Assembly: GCA_016720585.1 (NCBI GenBank)
Contig: JADKKH010000008.1
Coordinates: forward strand, 186,001-250,000
DNA from: Chitinophagaceae bacterium
Lineage (GTDB): Bacteria; Bacteroidota; Bacteroidia; Chitinophagales; Chitinophagaceae
Reading direction: 5' to 3'
Length of the DNA stretch: 64,000 nucleotides
Positions 1 through 8,635 of this stretch are shown here, piece after piece (the first letter of the stretch is position 1; the number at the start of each line of letters is the position of its first letter). Below the pieces are notes generated by a model. The model did not search any database. It was given only the letters and a program-made list of their open reading frames with translations, and was not told where the DNA came from. The position numbers were made by a program, and so were the translations under genes.

Positions 1-699
1 AATGGCTTTGTCTTTTTGAAGCGTGATATTTTTAAAACCAGCTTCTTCAATGATACCGAGGTATTCACTTTTTTGAATGGCGCCGGAAACGCAACCGGCA
101 TATAACTCGGCCACCTCTTTCCATTTGGCAGGAAGCGCCCCCTCTAATACAATATCAGAAATGGAAAAATGACCACCGGGCTTCAACACCCGGTATACCT
201 CACTGAATACTTTATGTTTATTGGGAACCAGGTTCAGCACGCAATTGCTTACAATTACATCAGCCTTGTTGGAGGTAACGGGAAGGTCTTCAATGTCGCC
301 CTGGCGGAACTCTACATTGTTCAATCCAAGCTTTTCCGCATTCTCCCGGGCCCGGGCAATCATTGGTTCGGTAAAATCAATGCCAATTACCTTACCGTTT
401 TCGCCAACAAACCTCCTGGCAATAAAAGCATCATTACCCGCACCACTACCCAGGTCAATTACCGTATCACCCCCTTTGATCCGGGCAAATTCAGTAGGAA
501 GGCCGCAACCCAATCCCCGGTCTGCATCGGGATTATAACCCTCAAGCGTTGAATAATCGTCAGCCATAATGTTATAAACTTCACCAGTACCACAGCCGGT
601 AGCCCCACAGCAGGAGCTGGCATTTACTTCTCTCGGCTGGTTAGCGATCTCGCTGTACTTTTCTTTTACTAATTTTTTGATTTGAAAATCGTTGTTCAT
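1..699 (-). CDS. arsM: Arsenite S-adenosylmethyltransferase (ArsM), C-terminus cut by the window edge
   Basis: The reading frame opens at an ATG at 699 and runs off the left end of the window, so about 233 codons are visible. The translation has the class I methyltransferase motif VIDLGSGAGNDAF, followed by an IDFTEPM acidic segment. It also carries the ArsM cysteines: a CC pair near residues 30-31, the cysteine of GLGCGLP near residue 65, and the cysteine of ELYAGCVSG. Known ArsM enzymes use such cysteines to hold As(III) while adding methyl groups from SAM, making volatile or less thiol-reactive arsenicals in the cytoplasm. It lies 66 bases behind arsR on the same strand, so the two are probably one arsenic-inducible unit. 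The missing part is expected to be only a few dozen residues. Family assignment is firm. Confidence 0.9.
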   Translation of the reverse strand, partial: MNNDFQIKKLVKEKYSEIANQPREVNASSCCGATGCGTGEVYNIMADDYSTLEGYNPDADRGLGCGLPTEFARIKGGDTVIDLGSGAGNDAFIARRFVGENGKVIGIDFTEPMIARARENAEKLGLNNVEFRQGDIEDLPVTSNKADVIVSNCVLNLVPNKHKVFSEVYRVLKPGGHFSISDIVLEGALPAKWKEVAELYAGCVSGAIQKSEYLGIIEEAGFKNITLQKDKAI

Positions 700-765
700 G
701 ACTTTGTTTTTTATATTTTTTTTACTAATGATTGTTAAGGTTTGTTAGAGCCCCGGCAGGGTATA

Positions 766-1101
766 TCAGCAACAGGCTTTTTCATTTTTCACTTTCAGGT
801 TAGCAAAAAGAAAATTGAACTCACTGTTGTATTTTTCAAAAGCCTTCCAATTGATACAATAGCAGCTGCGCGGACCATCAATAGAGCCGGTTATCAACCC
901 GGCGGATTTTAATTCTTTTAAATGTTGTGATACTGTGGACTGGGCCAGGGGCAGCAGATCTACAATTTCTCCACAGATACACGCGTTACGCTGTGCCAGC
1001 ACTTTCAGGATGGCAATGCGAGCCGGGTGGGCCATGGCTTTGGCAAAATTGGCCAGGTCCTGCTCTTTTTGGGTGAACTCTTCTTTTTTGTGAATAGCCA
1101 T
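766..1101 (-). CDS. arsR: ArsR/SmtB-family metalloregulatory repressor
   Basis: This 111-residue protein is a single winged-helix domain. [14 protein letters not shown] is the family's N-terminal helix, and [17 protein letters not shown] is the recognition helix-turn-helix. The segment NACICGEIV carries a C-x-C pair at the position where classical ArsR proteins hold their As(III)-binding cysteines, and the protein ends in a further CC. Family knowledge: the dimer represses its own operon and releases DNA when arsenite binds. Its immediate downstream neighbour is arsM, which supports arsenic as the signal. A palindrome overlapping the promoter just upstream (1108-1135) is a likely autoregulatory operator. 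Antimonite sensing is possible too. Confidence 0.9.
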   Translation of the reverse strand: MAIHKKEEFTQKEQDLANFAKAMAHPARIAILKVLAQRNACICGEIVDLLPLAQSTVSQHLKELKSAGLITGSIDGPRSCYCINWKAFEKYNSEFNFLFANLKVKNEKACC

Positions 1102-1107
1102 AATTTA

Positions 1108-1135
1108 ATCTTATATCGCAAATATACGATAAGAT
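1108..1135 (-). promoter_or_regulatory. Predicted arsR promoter with overlapping ArsR operator
   Basis: Read on the minus strand, the segment holds TATATTTG, a match to the Bacteroidota -7 element TAnnTTTG, about 20 bases before the arsR ATG. The same bases sit inside an inverted repeat: TATCG at 1114-1118 and CGATA at 1127-1131, with the arms extending outward as ATCTTAT and ATAAGAT with one two-base slip. A repressor bound here would cover the promoter core. The operator role is inferred from position and symmetry. Confidence 0.55.
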
Positions 1136-1164
1136 GATTCAAACTACCAACTTTTTTAATAAAA

Positions 1165-2073
1165 TTATTTTTCTACAGCGGCTGTTTTCTTTTTTACCAG
1201 GGAAATAATAACCCCGCTGCCGATGATACAAAGGATGCCCAGGGACGACATCCAGTTCGGAAAAGCATCTCCCAGCGCCATTCCGATGAATACAGAGAAG
1301 ATGATATTGGCATAACCGATGGCAGACACCACCCCGGCTTTATCGGCCCCATAAGCCTTGGTAACAAAGTATTGCCCGAATAATGCCGCCAACCCCAGCC
1401 ATAACACATAAAGCCATTCAATACCCACGGGGGTACGCCAGTTGATAAAGAAAACATCATCAGCCGGAAGATTTCCTGCATAACGTACAAACATTAAAAC
1501 GGAAGGCACCAGCACACCGGTACCAATAAAAGCCAGCACAATTATTCTGGAATCATAATATCCCGCCAACCGGTTAACCGTGATATAAGCCAGAGCGGAA
1601 GTAATTCCTGAAACAAGACCCGCCACATGATAATACCAGGGAAAGTGCATCGCCGGTTTATAAATTAACAGCATACCCAAAAAACCAAGCAGGACCGCCA
1701 GCAAAACGATGCGCCCATGATATTCCCGGAAAAGCAAAAAAGAGAAAACAGCGATGAATAAAGCAGATGTAAGATTGTAGGTCATGGCCGTACCAAGCGG
1801 TATATGCAGGATACAATACAGCAATGTGTAGAGCGCCGTCGTGCCCATCATTCCCCGGAAAAGGAGCAAATGAAACTTGCCTCCTTTATTAACCGGAGGT
1901 TTGATAATAAAAGCAGCAATTAAAACAATCAGCCCAATTGAATTTCTCCAAAACACTAATTGACCGGCACCAAAACTTCCTTTCAATATTTTGGCCGCCC
2001 CGCCCATAACAGAAAAACCGAGGGCGGCAAGCAACATGTAGAAAATTCCTTTGTATCGGGAATCAATTGACAT
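1165..2073 (-). CDS. DMT-superfamily (EamA) membrane transporter
   Basis: The 302-residue protein is almost entirely hydrophobic, with about ten predicted membrane helices arranged as two EamA halves, the standard length for drug/metabolite transporters. It starts YKGIFYMLLAALGFSVMGGAAKIL and ends in a lysine-rich cytoplasmic tail (LVKKKTAAVEK). Its ATG overlaps the stop codon of the upstream aminotransferase by one base (TGATG), so the two are probably translationally coupled. Pairing with an aminotransferase suggests export of an amino acid or 2-oxo acid, but the substrate cannot be read from the sequence. Confidence 0.85.
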   Translation of the reverse strand: MSIDSRYKGIFYMLLAALGFSVMGGAAKILKGSFGAGQLVFWRNSIGLIVLIAAFIIKPPVNKGGKFHLLLFRGMMGTTALYTLLYCILHIPLGTAMTYNLTSALFIAVFSFLLFREYHGRIVLLAVLLGFLGMLLIYKPAMHFPWYYHVAGLVSGITSALAYITVNRLAGYYDSRIIVLAFIGTGVLVPSVLMFVRYAGNLPADDVFFINWRTPVGIEWLYVLWLGLAALFGQYFVTKAYGADKAGVVSAIGYANIIFSVFIGMALGDAFPNWMSSLGILCIIGSGVIISLVKKKTAAVEK

Positions 2074-3215
2074 CAGAATTTTGAAAGTTTTTCAACAGCT
2101 GCTTCCAGGGTTTCTTTTTTCTTGGAAAAGCAAAACCGCAGCACGTGGTCATCCTTTCCCCTTTGATAAAAAGCAGAAACGGGTATTGTTGCCACTCCTG
2201 CTTCTTTTGTCAGCCGGATAGCAAAATCTTTATCACCTTCATCGCTGATTCTTTCGTAAGTGCCACAAATAAAATAACTGCCAAAAGAATCTTGCAGGGA
2301 AAACCTTGTTTGCTGCATCAGCTGTTTAAAATAATCCCGTTTCTCCTGTATAAAATCAGCAAGCGATAAATAGGCTTCTTTGTTTTTGAGAAAGACCGAT
2401 AATCCCACCTGCGTCGGGGTGTGACAGGAAAAGCAATTGAACTGGTGCACTTTTCTGAACTCTTTTGTCAGGGCAGCCGGAGCGATACAATAACCCAGCT
2501 TCCAGCCGGTACAGCTATAGGTCTTGCCAAAAGAAAAACAAACGAAACTTCTTTCTAATAAATCCGGGTAACGAAGAATACTCTGGTGACGAATATTATC
2601 AAAGATGAGGTGTTCATACACTTCATCGCTGATGATGAAAATATTGGTTCCGGCAACAATTTTTCTAAGTTGATTTATATCTTCTTCCCCGATCACGGTC
2701 CCGGTTGGGTTGTGCGGGGAGTTGATGATAATAGCTTTGGTTTTTGGCGTAACAGCTTGTTGTACCGCCAGCCAATCAATGTGATAATCCGGGTAAACCA
2801 GGTTAATTGTAATGGCTTTCGCTCCGTTGATTTCAATATTCGGAATATAACTGTCATAGGCCGGCTCAAATACAATTACTTCGTCTCCCGGCTGCAGGAT
2901 CGTGGTAAAAGCAGAATAGATGGCATAAGTGCCGCCGGGCGTAATGGTGATATCGGTATCCGGGTTGATTTTTGCCTGGTAAAGAAATGCGGCTTTTTCT
3001 GCAATGGCCTCTCTCAGGGGCATCCAGCCCGGCATTGGAGGATATTGGTTGAAATTATTTTTCATAGCCTCGGTTACGAGCCCGCGCAATTCTTCACTCA
3101 TAGGAAAATCCGGAAAACCCTGACCAAGATTAACGGCCTTGTATTCGGTCGCCAGGGCACTCATTACGGTAAAGATGGTTGTGCCAACTGAAGGAAGTTT
3201 ACTTTGAAGTTGCAA
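2073..3215 (-). CDS. PLP-dependent class I/II aminotransferase (methionine/KAT-like, YbdL type)
   Basis: The protein shows the fold-type I aminotransferase signature throughout: NLGQGFPDFP near the N-terminus, NSPHNPTGTVI, ISDEVYEHLIF, and SFGKTYSCTGWKLGY with the PLP-binding lysine in SFGK. The closest family I recognise is E. coli YbdL and kynurenine aminotransferase, which transaminate methionine and aromatic or other amino acids with 2-oxo acids. The open frame extends upstream to 3464, but that would overlap the opposite-strand gene at 3316 and the extra residues do not look like the family. The conserved N-terminus (QSKLPSVGTTIF) begins just after a TTG at 3213-3215, which I take as the start (380 residues). 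The first in-frame ATG inside the domain is at 3164. It is coupled to the DMT transporter downstream. Confidence 0.85.
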   Translation of the reverse strand: MQLQSKLPSVGTTIFTVMSALATEYKAVNLGQGFPDFPMSEELRGLVTEAMKNNFNQYPPMPGWMPLREAIAEKAAFLYQAKINPDTDITITPGGTYAIYSAFTTILQPGDEVIVFEPAYDSYIPNIEINGAKAITINLVYPDYHIDWLAVQQAVTPKTKAIIINSPHNPTGTVIGEEDINQLRKIVAGTNIFIISDEVYEHLIFDNIRHQSILRYPDLLERSFVCFSFGKTYSCTGWKLGYCIAPAALTKEFRKVHQFNCFSCHTPTQVGLSVFLKNKEAYLSLADFIQEKRDYFKQLMQQTRFSLQDSFGSYFICGTYERISDEGDKDFAIRLTKEAGVATIPVSAFYQRGKDDHVLRFCFSKKKETLEAAVEKLSKF

Positions 3216-3315
3216 AGGGCTTAATTTAATCTGAAGAATATGTAAAATTAAGAGCAATTGATTAACAATGGATGATAGTTCTGTAATTTGAGCTATTACA
3301 AAATAAAAACTACAG

Positions 3316-4288
3316 GTGGAGATACTAACGCGGTTCAATGCATTTTTCAACCCGGAACAATTCCAGGGCAGGGGCAAAACAAAAAAATATTTCGAAGGCT
3401 GGTATTTTAAAGTGGTGCATGCTGATGAAACCAGGGCCTTTGCTTTTATTCCCGGCATTGCCATGGATGAAAAGGGAAATAAACAGGCATTCGTGCAGGT
3501 GCTCGATGGAAAAAAAAAGACGGCAGCATATCACAAATTTGATGCAGCACTATTTAAACCAGCCCGGAATAAATTTTTAATCGGGGTTGATCAAAATAGT
3601 TTTTCTGAAAGACAACTAATTCTGAATTTGCCTGGTGTAAAAGGCGAACTGAACTTTTCAGGAAACACCCCATGGCCTAAACCGTTTTACTCACCGGGAA
3701 TCATGGGACCCTATGCTTTTGTACCGTTTATGGAATGTTATCATGGCATTGTAAGTATGGATCACCGGGTCGACGGAGAGTTAATAATTGATGGCGGGAC
3801 AATAGATTTTACGAATGGCCGGGGATATATCGAAAAAGACTGGGGACGCTCTTTTCCCAGCGCCTATTTCTGGATGCAGTCCAACCATTTTGCACAAACG
3901 GGAATTAGTTTAAAGGCATCGGTGGCAAAAATTCCCTGGATACGAAATTCTTTTGTTGGTTTTATCGGGGGCCTTTGGCTGCACGACAGGCTTTTTCGGT
4001 TTACCACATACAACAGCTCTGTACTGCGGAAATCATTTGCCGATGATCAAAAGGTAGAACTGGTTATTGAAAACAATAAATACCTTATTGAAATTTTAGC
4101 TCACCGTGATACAGCCACCGCTCTGGCCTCCCCATACTTGGTTTTATGGATGGAAGAATTGAAGAAAGCATGACAGCCCGGATAGATGTAAAACTTACAG
4201 ATAGAAAAACAAATCCATCCTTTTCGAGGATACCGGTAGAAACGCCGGACTTGAAGTGGCAGGAAATATCCCGGAGATTATGATATAA
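3316..4288 (+). CDS. Tocopherol cyclase-like protein, frameshifted near its C-terminus
   Basis: The GTG-started frame encodes FQGRGKTKKYFEGWYFKVV, then GPYAFVPFMECYHG and GYIEKDWGRSFP, the hallmark segments of bacterial tocopherol_cycl family proteins (beta-barrel, lipocalin-like). The bacterial members have no established reaction, so no specific substrate is claimed. The first frame stops at 4173 after ASPYLVLWMEELKKA. The expected C-terminus continues in a second frame from 4146 (MDGRIEESMTARIDVKLTD) and then in a third from 4220 (LFEDTGRNAGLEVAGNIPE), ending at TAA 4286-4288. Two single-base length differences therefore interrupt an otherwise intact family protein of about 320 residues. 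I read them as consensus errors or very recent mutations. It is divergent from the aminotransferase. Confidence 0.75.
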
Positions 4289-4608
4289 TTTTTTTCTTTT
4301 TTTCCACCACCAGGTTATACGAATCATCAATCCATTCTTTTAATTGCTTTGATGGGATGGAGCCGTCTACAATGATTGTATTCCAGTGTTTTTTATTCAC
4401 CTGCCTGCCGGTAGGCAGGTGTGATAGCCGGTTAGCACACTTTGTCCGGGTCACACTTAACATTAAAACGCAGCTGTTCGTTGTCTATGCCGGTGAGTAA
4501 AAAGACTTTCCCGTTAACTTTATAAACCAGCGTGTCCGGGCCGAAAGGCATGGTTTCTTCTGCCCCCGACCTTGATAAACAATATTCCCTGAGCGATTCA
4601 ATATTCAT
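4278..4608 (-). pseudogene. MmcQ/YjbR-like (DUF419) gene broken by a palindrome insertion and internal loss
   Basis: From the ATG at 4608 the translation MNIESLREYCLSRSGAEE.. matches the MmcQ/YjbR family through VKCDPDKV, then hits a stop. The family C-terminus NKKHWNTIIVDGSIPSKQ.. resumes in another frame and ends at 4278. At the join lies a 24-base near-perfect palindrome (4398-4421). Removing about 20 of its bases restores the family-like junction GYH-VNKKHW, so the palindrome looks inserted into the codons of this motif. About nine residues expected between CDPD and GYH are also missing. YjbR-fold proteins have a CyaY-like, possibly DNA-binding domain of unknown role. The ATG lies one base after the ridA stop, as in an operon. 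I consider this a real pseudogene. Confidence 0.7.
4398..4421. repeat. Short palindromic repeat (CCTGCCTGCCGG type) inside the mmcQ-like gene
   Basis: Twelve bases CACCTGCCTGCC are followed directly by GGTAGGCAGGTG, whose complement is CACCTGCCTACC: a 24-base inverted repeat with one mismatch. On the minus strand it encodes HLPTGRQV within the disrupted gene. From memory, this type of short GC-rich palindrome recurs in Bacteroidota genomes, but its copy number here needs a genome-wide search. Confidence 0.7.
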
Positions 4609-4609
4609 C

Positions 4610-4999
4610 TTAAGAAGATATTATTGCCGTGGCCTCTATTTCAACCAGGTATTCCGGGTCAATTAATCCTTTTACTTCAATCATAGAAGTACAGGGTTTA
4701 ATGTCTTTAAAAAACTCACCATGCGCTTTTCCATATTCCTCCCAGCGTGAAATATCTGTAACGAACATCCGGGTTCGCACTACATCTTTCAACGAAGCTC
4801 CGGCCCGGTGTAATACTTTTTCAATTTTCTCAATAATAAATTTTGTTTGCCCGTAAGCATCACCTTTACAGACCAACAAACTGTTTTCTTCAACAGCAAC
4901 GGTCCCGGTAACTTCTACCACGTTCCCGACTTTTACCGCCCGGCTGTAGCCAACGATGTCTTCCCATTTGGCGCCGGAAGAGTAATTTTTTCTTTCCAT
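4610..4999 (-). CDS. RidA family (YjgF/YER057c/UK114) protein
   Basis: The 129-residue protein matches the RidA family across its length: SGAKWEDIVGYSRAVKVGN, then TKFIIEKIEKVLHRAGASLKDVVRTRMFVTDI with the conserved arginine of RTRMFVTD that contacts substrate carboxylates, and a C-terminal VEIEATAII strand. Canonical RidA hydrolyses reactive enamine/imine intermediates released by PLP enzymes; this sequence belongs to the broader Rid group and its own substrate is unknown. The start overlaps the stop of the upstream exonuclease by one base (TGATG), so expression is coupled. Confidence 0.88.
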   Translation of the reverse strand: MERKNYSSGAKWEDIVGYSRAVKVGNVVEVTGTVAVEENSLLVCKGDAYGQTKFIIEKIEKVLHRAGASLKDVVRTRMFVTDISRWEEYGKAHGEFFKDIKPCTSMIEVKGLIDPEYLVEIEATAIISS

Positions 5000-5720
5000 C
5001 AGGTTTTTATTTCAATGTTTTCTGATTTGATTAATGGCTCTCCGGCCAAACGCAATAAAATCTGCGCTACAGTTACTACGTCCTTCTGACAATAGGTAAC
5101 AATTCTTTCAAGGTTTTTTTCTTTCCAATATACCTCCCACACCATGCTGCCATCAATATCATCTTTCGGAGTTTGAATGCCCAGGGTGTGGGCCAGAAGG
5201 TTTAAGGAGGTATAGCTTTTAAAATCCCCAAACTTCCAGAGTTCCAGCGTATCAAAGTGATTTACTTCCCAGGGCTTTTTGCCCGAGATATTTAATATAG
5301 TCGGAATAGGGAGCTGGTTTATGATCATGCGCCGGCAGAGATAGGGAAGTCAAATTCCTTTCCATTATGAGCGCAAAGGTGTTTGGGTTCACCGCCCGCC
5401 CATTTATTCAGCATTTCTGTAAACAGCTGCAATAAAATTTTTTCATCATGACCCGAGAAACTTTTTAATAGAATTTTTCTTTGTTCGCCACCCCCCTGCA
5501 GGATACCACAGCTGATACAAATTATTTTTCCAAACTCAGCATAAATTCCGGCCCGGGGATATAACGATTCGTTGGTTTGGCCTTCATGGTGTTTTAACAG
5601 GGAGGCTGATTTGGTGTCCCATAATTGTTTCCAGGCTTCCGGCAGCAGCTGATACGATGAAAATTGCGGCACCGTTTCAATGTCGAGGAAGAGAATATTG
5701 TTTGTGGGAAAATAAGTCAT
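4999..5720 (-). CDS. Predicted 3'-5' exonuclease (DnaQ-like, DNA_pol_B_exo2 type), one frameshift
   Basis: The N-terminal frame (MTYFPTNNILFLDIETVPQF) has the Exo I motif DIET; later CAHNGKEFDFP resembles Exo II. The frame breaks just after EFDFP. A one-base difference at about 5335 (CCTAT where CCTTAT is needed) restores YLCRRMIINQLPIPTILN, which continues with HFDTLELWKFG and the Exo III-like segment YCQKDVVTVAQILLRLAGE ending at 4999. The whole protein of about 240 residues is the size of this family. Fold and metal-dependent exonuclease role follow from family knowledge; the physiological substrate is unknown. It heads the exo-ridA-mmcQ run. The break looks like a consensus error because both halves are fully conserved. 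Confidence 0.78.
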
Positions 5721-5790
5721 AAAAGAGATCCATCCCAAAAGTAGTCATCCATGGAAAATAGCAATGACCACAAAGTGGTATTTATCTGGG

Positions 5791-6137
5791 TCATGAGTCC
5801 TCGATAAAGCCAATATGGTTACCAAAAAGGGTCGGCAACGATAGCAACATAGATGCTGCCGCCAACATTAGTTACCTCCTGAACCAGGGTGGCACCCAAG
5901 TCAATAAATTTTGAGAAGCCTCTTTTACGCTTTCCACAGCCCAGTAAGATTCGGTGTGATTACCGGGTGTAATGTTTTCATTGACGGATCAAGTCCCAAT
6001 TCAAATCCATTTATGTCAAAACCAACATAAAATGATTCCTCAAAATAGGGCTGAACGCCGGTTGCTTTAATATACCATTCTTTTGCTGCCTGCAAATCGG
6101 CCACATGATAAATAACAGTGCGGAGCTTTTGAAGCAT
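5791..6137 (-). CDS. Glyoxalase/VOC-superfamily protein with several frameshifts
   Basis: The start MLQKLRTVIYHVADLQAAKEWY, then YFEESFYVGFDINGFELGLDP, is typical of a VOC (vicinal oxygen chelate) fold. The frame stops at 5925, but the family sequence continues in other frames: PGNHTESYWAVESVKEA, then DLGATLVQEVTNVGGSIYVA, then FGNHIGFIEDS ending at a TGA at 5791-5793. At least three one-base length differences are needed, one of them an extra base in a T run (DPFGN segment). The intact protein would be about 115 residues, a normal single VOC protein. The metal ligands and substrate cannot be assigned, so glyoxalase here means the fold only. Confidence 0.65.
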
Positions 6138-6146
6138 ACGGTTAGT

Positions 6147-7229
6147 TTACAGGTATTTGTCGCCCATGTTTCTTTTTACTTCAGCAACATATTCTTTAAT
6201 TTCCTGTTCTTTATCTTTTTTGCAGATAAGCAGAACGTCTTTGGTGTCGACAATAATGAAGTCGTCCAGACCCTGCAGTAAAACCAATTTGTTGTCCGGT
6301 ACATGCACCATACAATTCTTTGCATCTACAGCCACCACCTTTTTGCCCACGACCGCATTGCCAAAATAATCTTTGTCTTTGTTTTCCCAGGCGCTGTTCC
6401 AGGTGCCCAGATCGCTCCAGCCAAAGGAAGCCGGAATAAGATAAACGTTGTCTGCCTTTTCCATTACCCCAAAATCAACTGAGATATTAGTGCATTGCGG
6501 GTAAATACTTTCTATGGCCTCTTTTTCTTCAGGCGTATTGAATTTGTCTTTCTCTGCAGCAAATACATCATAGACCTCGGGTAAATATTTTTCAAAAGCA
6601 GCTAAAATGTTTTTCACTTTCCAGGTAAAAATTCCCGCATTCCATAAAAAATCACCGCTGCTGATAAATGTTTTAGCCAGATCCAGGTTTGGTTTTTCTG
6701 TAAAAGTTTTTACTTTATAAACATCCGGGGCTGTTTCCCGGGTATCGTGTTGAATATAACCATAGCCTGTATTGGGATAGGTTGGCTTCACACCGATGGT
6801 GACCAACGCATTGATATGCCCTACAAAATCTAACGCTTTTTTGGCGGTAGCAATAAATTCATCAGTTTCTAAAACAAGGTTGTCTGCCGGCGCGGCAATC
6901 ATCAATGCTGCCGGGTCTTTTTTCAAGAGTTTAAAAGCTATATAAGCAATACAAGGTGCGGTATTTTTTCTGGAAGGCTCTGCCAGGATATTTTCTTCGG
7001 GAAGACCCGGCAGCTGTTTTTTTACAATACCCACATATTCCTGCGCCGTCACCACATAAATATTTTCGGGGAGCACTAATTTGTTGTAGCGCTCATAGGT
7101 TTGCTGGATCAGCGTTTTGCCGGTTCCCAGGATGTCCAGGAATTGTTTTGGAAAATCTGTGCGGCTCATCGGCCAGAATCTACTTCCAATGCCTCCGGCC
7201 ATAATCGCAACATAATGGTGTTTGTTCAT
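6147..7229 (-). CDS. manC: Mannose-1-phosphate guanylyltransferase
   Basis: The protein (about 360 residues) starts MNKHHYVAIMAGGIGSRFWP and continues MSRTDFPKQF, the nucleotidyltransferase signature GGxGxRxWPxSR..PKQ. It also has EPSRKNTAPCIAY, typical of GDP-mannose pyrophosphorylases, and TFTEKPNLDLA, which positions the sugar phosphate. The enzyme makes GDP-mannose from mannose-1-phosphate and GTP in the cytoplasm for surface polysaccharides and glycoproteins. It has the pyrophosphorylase domain without the C-terminal isomerase half of the long bifunctional type. I chose the ATG at 7229; an in-frame ATG at 7244 would add five residues. It is followed by the VOC gene ten bases downstream, and kdsD lies just upstream on the same strand. 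Confidence 0.92.
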   Translation of the reverse strand: MNKHHYVAIMAGGIGSRFWPMSRTDFPKQFLDILGTGKTLIQQTYERYNKLVLPENIYVVTAQEYVGIVKKQLPGLPEENILAEPSRKNTAPCIAYIAFKLLKKDPAALMIAAPADNLVLETDEFIATAKKALDFVGHINALVTIGVKPTYPNTGYGYIQHDTRETAPDVYKVKTFTEKPNLDLAKTFISSGDFLWNAGIFTWKVKNILAAFEKYLPEVYDVFAAEKDKFNTPEEKEAIESIYPQCTNISVDFGVMEKADNVYLIPASFGWSDLGTWNSAWENKDKDYFGNAVVGKKVVAVDAKNCMVHVPDNKLVLLQGLDDFIIVDTKDVLLICKKDKEQEIKEYVAEVKRNMGDKYL

Positions 7230-7320
7230 ACTCATAAATCTCAACCGGCTGGCGGAGACCTTATTTTACAATAATTAAAAAATCTTTCAATTCTCACACG
7301 AACCTTTGGGAGCCGGGGGC

Positions 7321-8282
7321 TTAAATCAACCCCTCTTTTATTAGATCATGCAAATGTATAATTCCGCAATAGGTTCCGTTATCAATTACAGCCAATTGCG
7401 ATATTTCTTTTTGTCGCAGCATATTCAATGCGTCTATTGCGAGCTCTTCCGGTGCAATGGTTTTAGGATTTATGGTCATGATATCCCCGGCTTTTACTTT
7501 ATCAATCGCCACTGTTTTTTCCAGCATCCGGCGCAGGTCGCCATCGGTGATGATGCCTAATAGTTTATTATCACTGTCCACGACAGCGGTTATTCCCAAT
7601 CGCTTTGCCGTCATCTCCACGATCACTTCTTTTAACGATTGGTCGGCAAGTACTCTGGGCTTTTCGTTATTAATATATAAATCGGAAACTTTCAGGTAAA
7701 GCCTTTTTCCCAACATGCCACCCGGATGAAATTTGGCAAAATCACCGGACCGGAATCCGTTTAATTCCATCAAACAGACCGCCAGGGCGTCTCCCATGAC
7801 CAATTGTGCTGTTGTGCTGGTCGTTGGAGCAAGATTATTCGGACAGGCCTCCTGTTCAACAGTTGTATTTAAAACGATGGTCGCATTTTTTGCGAGAAAA
7901 GATTCGGTACTGCCCACTATTCCTATTAATACATTTCCAAAATTCCGAATGAGAGGAACCAACACTTTTATTTCCGGGCTTTCACCACTTTTGCTGATAA
8001 TAATTACAACATCATCCTGTTGCACGATGCCCAAATCACCATGAATAGCATCGGCAGCATTCCTAAACACGGAAGGGGTGCCAGTGGAATTAAATGTCGC
8101 CACAATTTTTGAGCAATCACTGCACTTTTCCCGATACCGCTTACTACTACCCGACCCTTAGATCTGGCAATAGCATTTACGGCATTTTCAAAATCATCAT
8201 TGATATAAGATGCAAGACCAGCCACGGACTGCGCTTCTAACTCAATGGTTCTGAGAGCGACCTGTTTAATAGATGTGGACAT
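7321..8282 (-). CDS. kdsD: D-arabinose-5-phosphate isomerase (KpsF/GutQ/KdsD), one frameshift
   Basis: From the ATG at 8282 (MSTSIKQVALRTIELEAQSV) the N-terminal SIS domain reads VVVSGIGKSAVIAQK, then the frame is lost. The rest continues in the neighbouring frame as ATFNSTGTPSVFRNAADAIHGDLG and IIISKSGESPE, then two CBS domains (RLGITAVVDSDNKLLGIITDGD and QLAVIDNGTYCGIIHLHDLI). A run of five A at about 8100 where six are needed accounts for the break, so I treat it as one gene of about 320 residues, the family size. The enzyme converts ribulose-5-phosphate to arabinose-5-phosphate for Kdo, a lipopolysaccharide sugar. Its neighbour manC also feeds surface glycan synthesis. Confidence 0.85.
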
Positions 8283-8635
8283 GATTGAAAGCCGCAAATT
8301 TAGAGGATTTGCAATGAAGTCCGTGTTATACAATTTTATGCTTCATTATTAAAGTGTCAGTGTCAAATAAGGGGTGGGTTATTGGCAAACGGCCCCACTG
8401 GAACTCGGTAACTATCAGGCTATATTCCGGCAAACAGTTTGTTAAAAATGAGGGCCTGTCCGGGATTGTTTGCACTACCTCCTGACAGCCCGGCCATTAG
8501 AATGGATTAACACCAGCTAATCCGGGCAGGACAAAAGGAGGTTAAAAATTTGGGGACGGGGCATTGTGTCCGGACAAAAATGAGTATCTTAAATAATTCT
8601 GCATTTTTAATAAGTGCAATGGAAACAACAGAGCA
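8283..8635. other. Intergenic region between kdsD and recQ
   Basis: These 353 bases separate two divergent genes. On the minus strand, TAAATTTG about 16 bases before the kdsD ATG fits a -7 element. I see no RNA gene, terminator or convincing small frame. An in-frame ATG at 8620 could add a few residues to recQ, but the family-like sequence starts near 8636. Confidence 0.4.

Noticed and set aside
2586..3191. 201-codon plus-strand open frame
   Set aside because: It lies exactly opposite the aminotransferase core, has no family-like sequence, and the minus strand explains all conserved motifs.
3216..3464. Long N-terminal extension of the aminotransferase
   Set aside because: It would overlap the opposite-strand tocopherol cyclase-like gene and the added residues do not resemble the family N-terminus.
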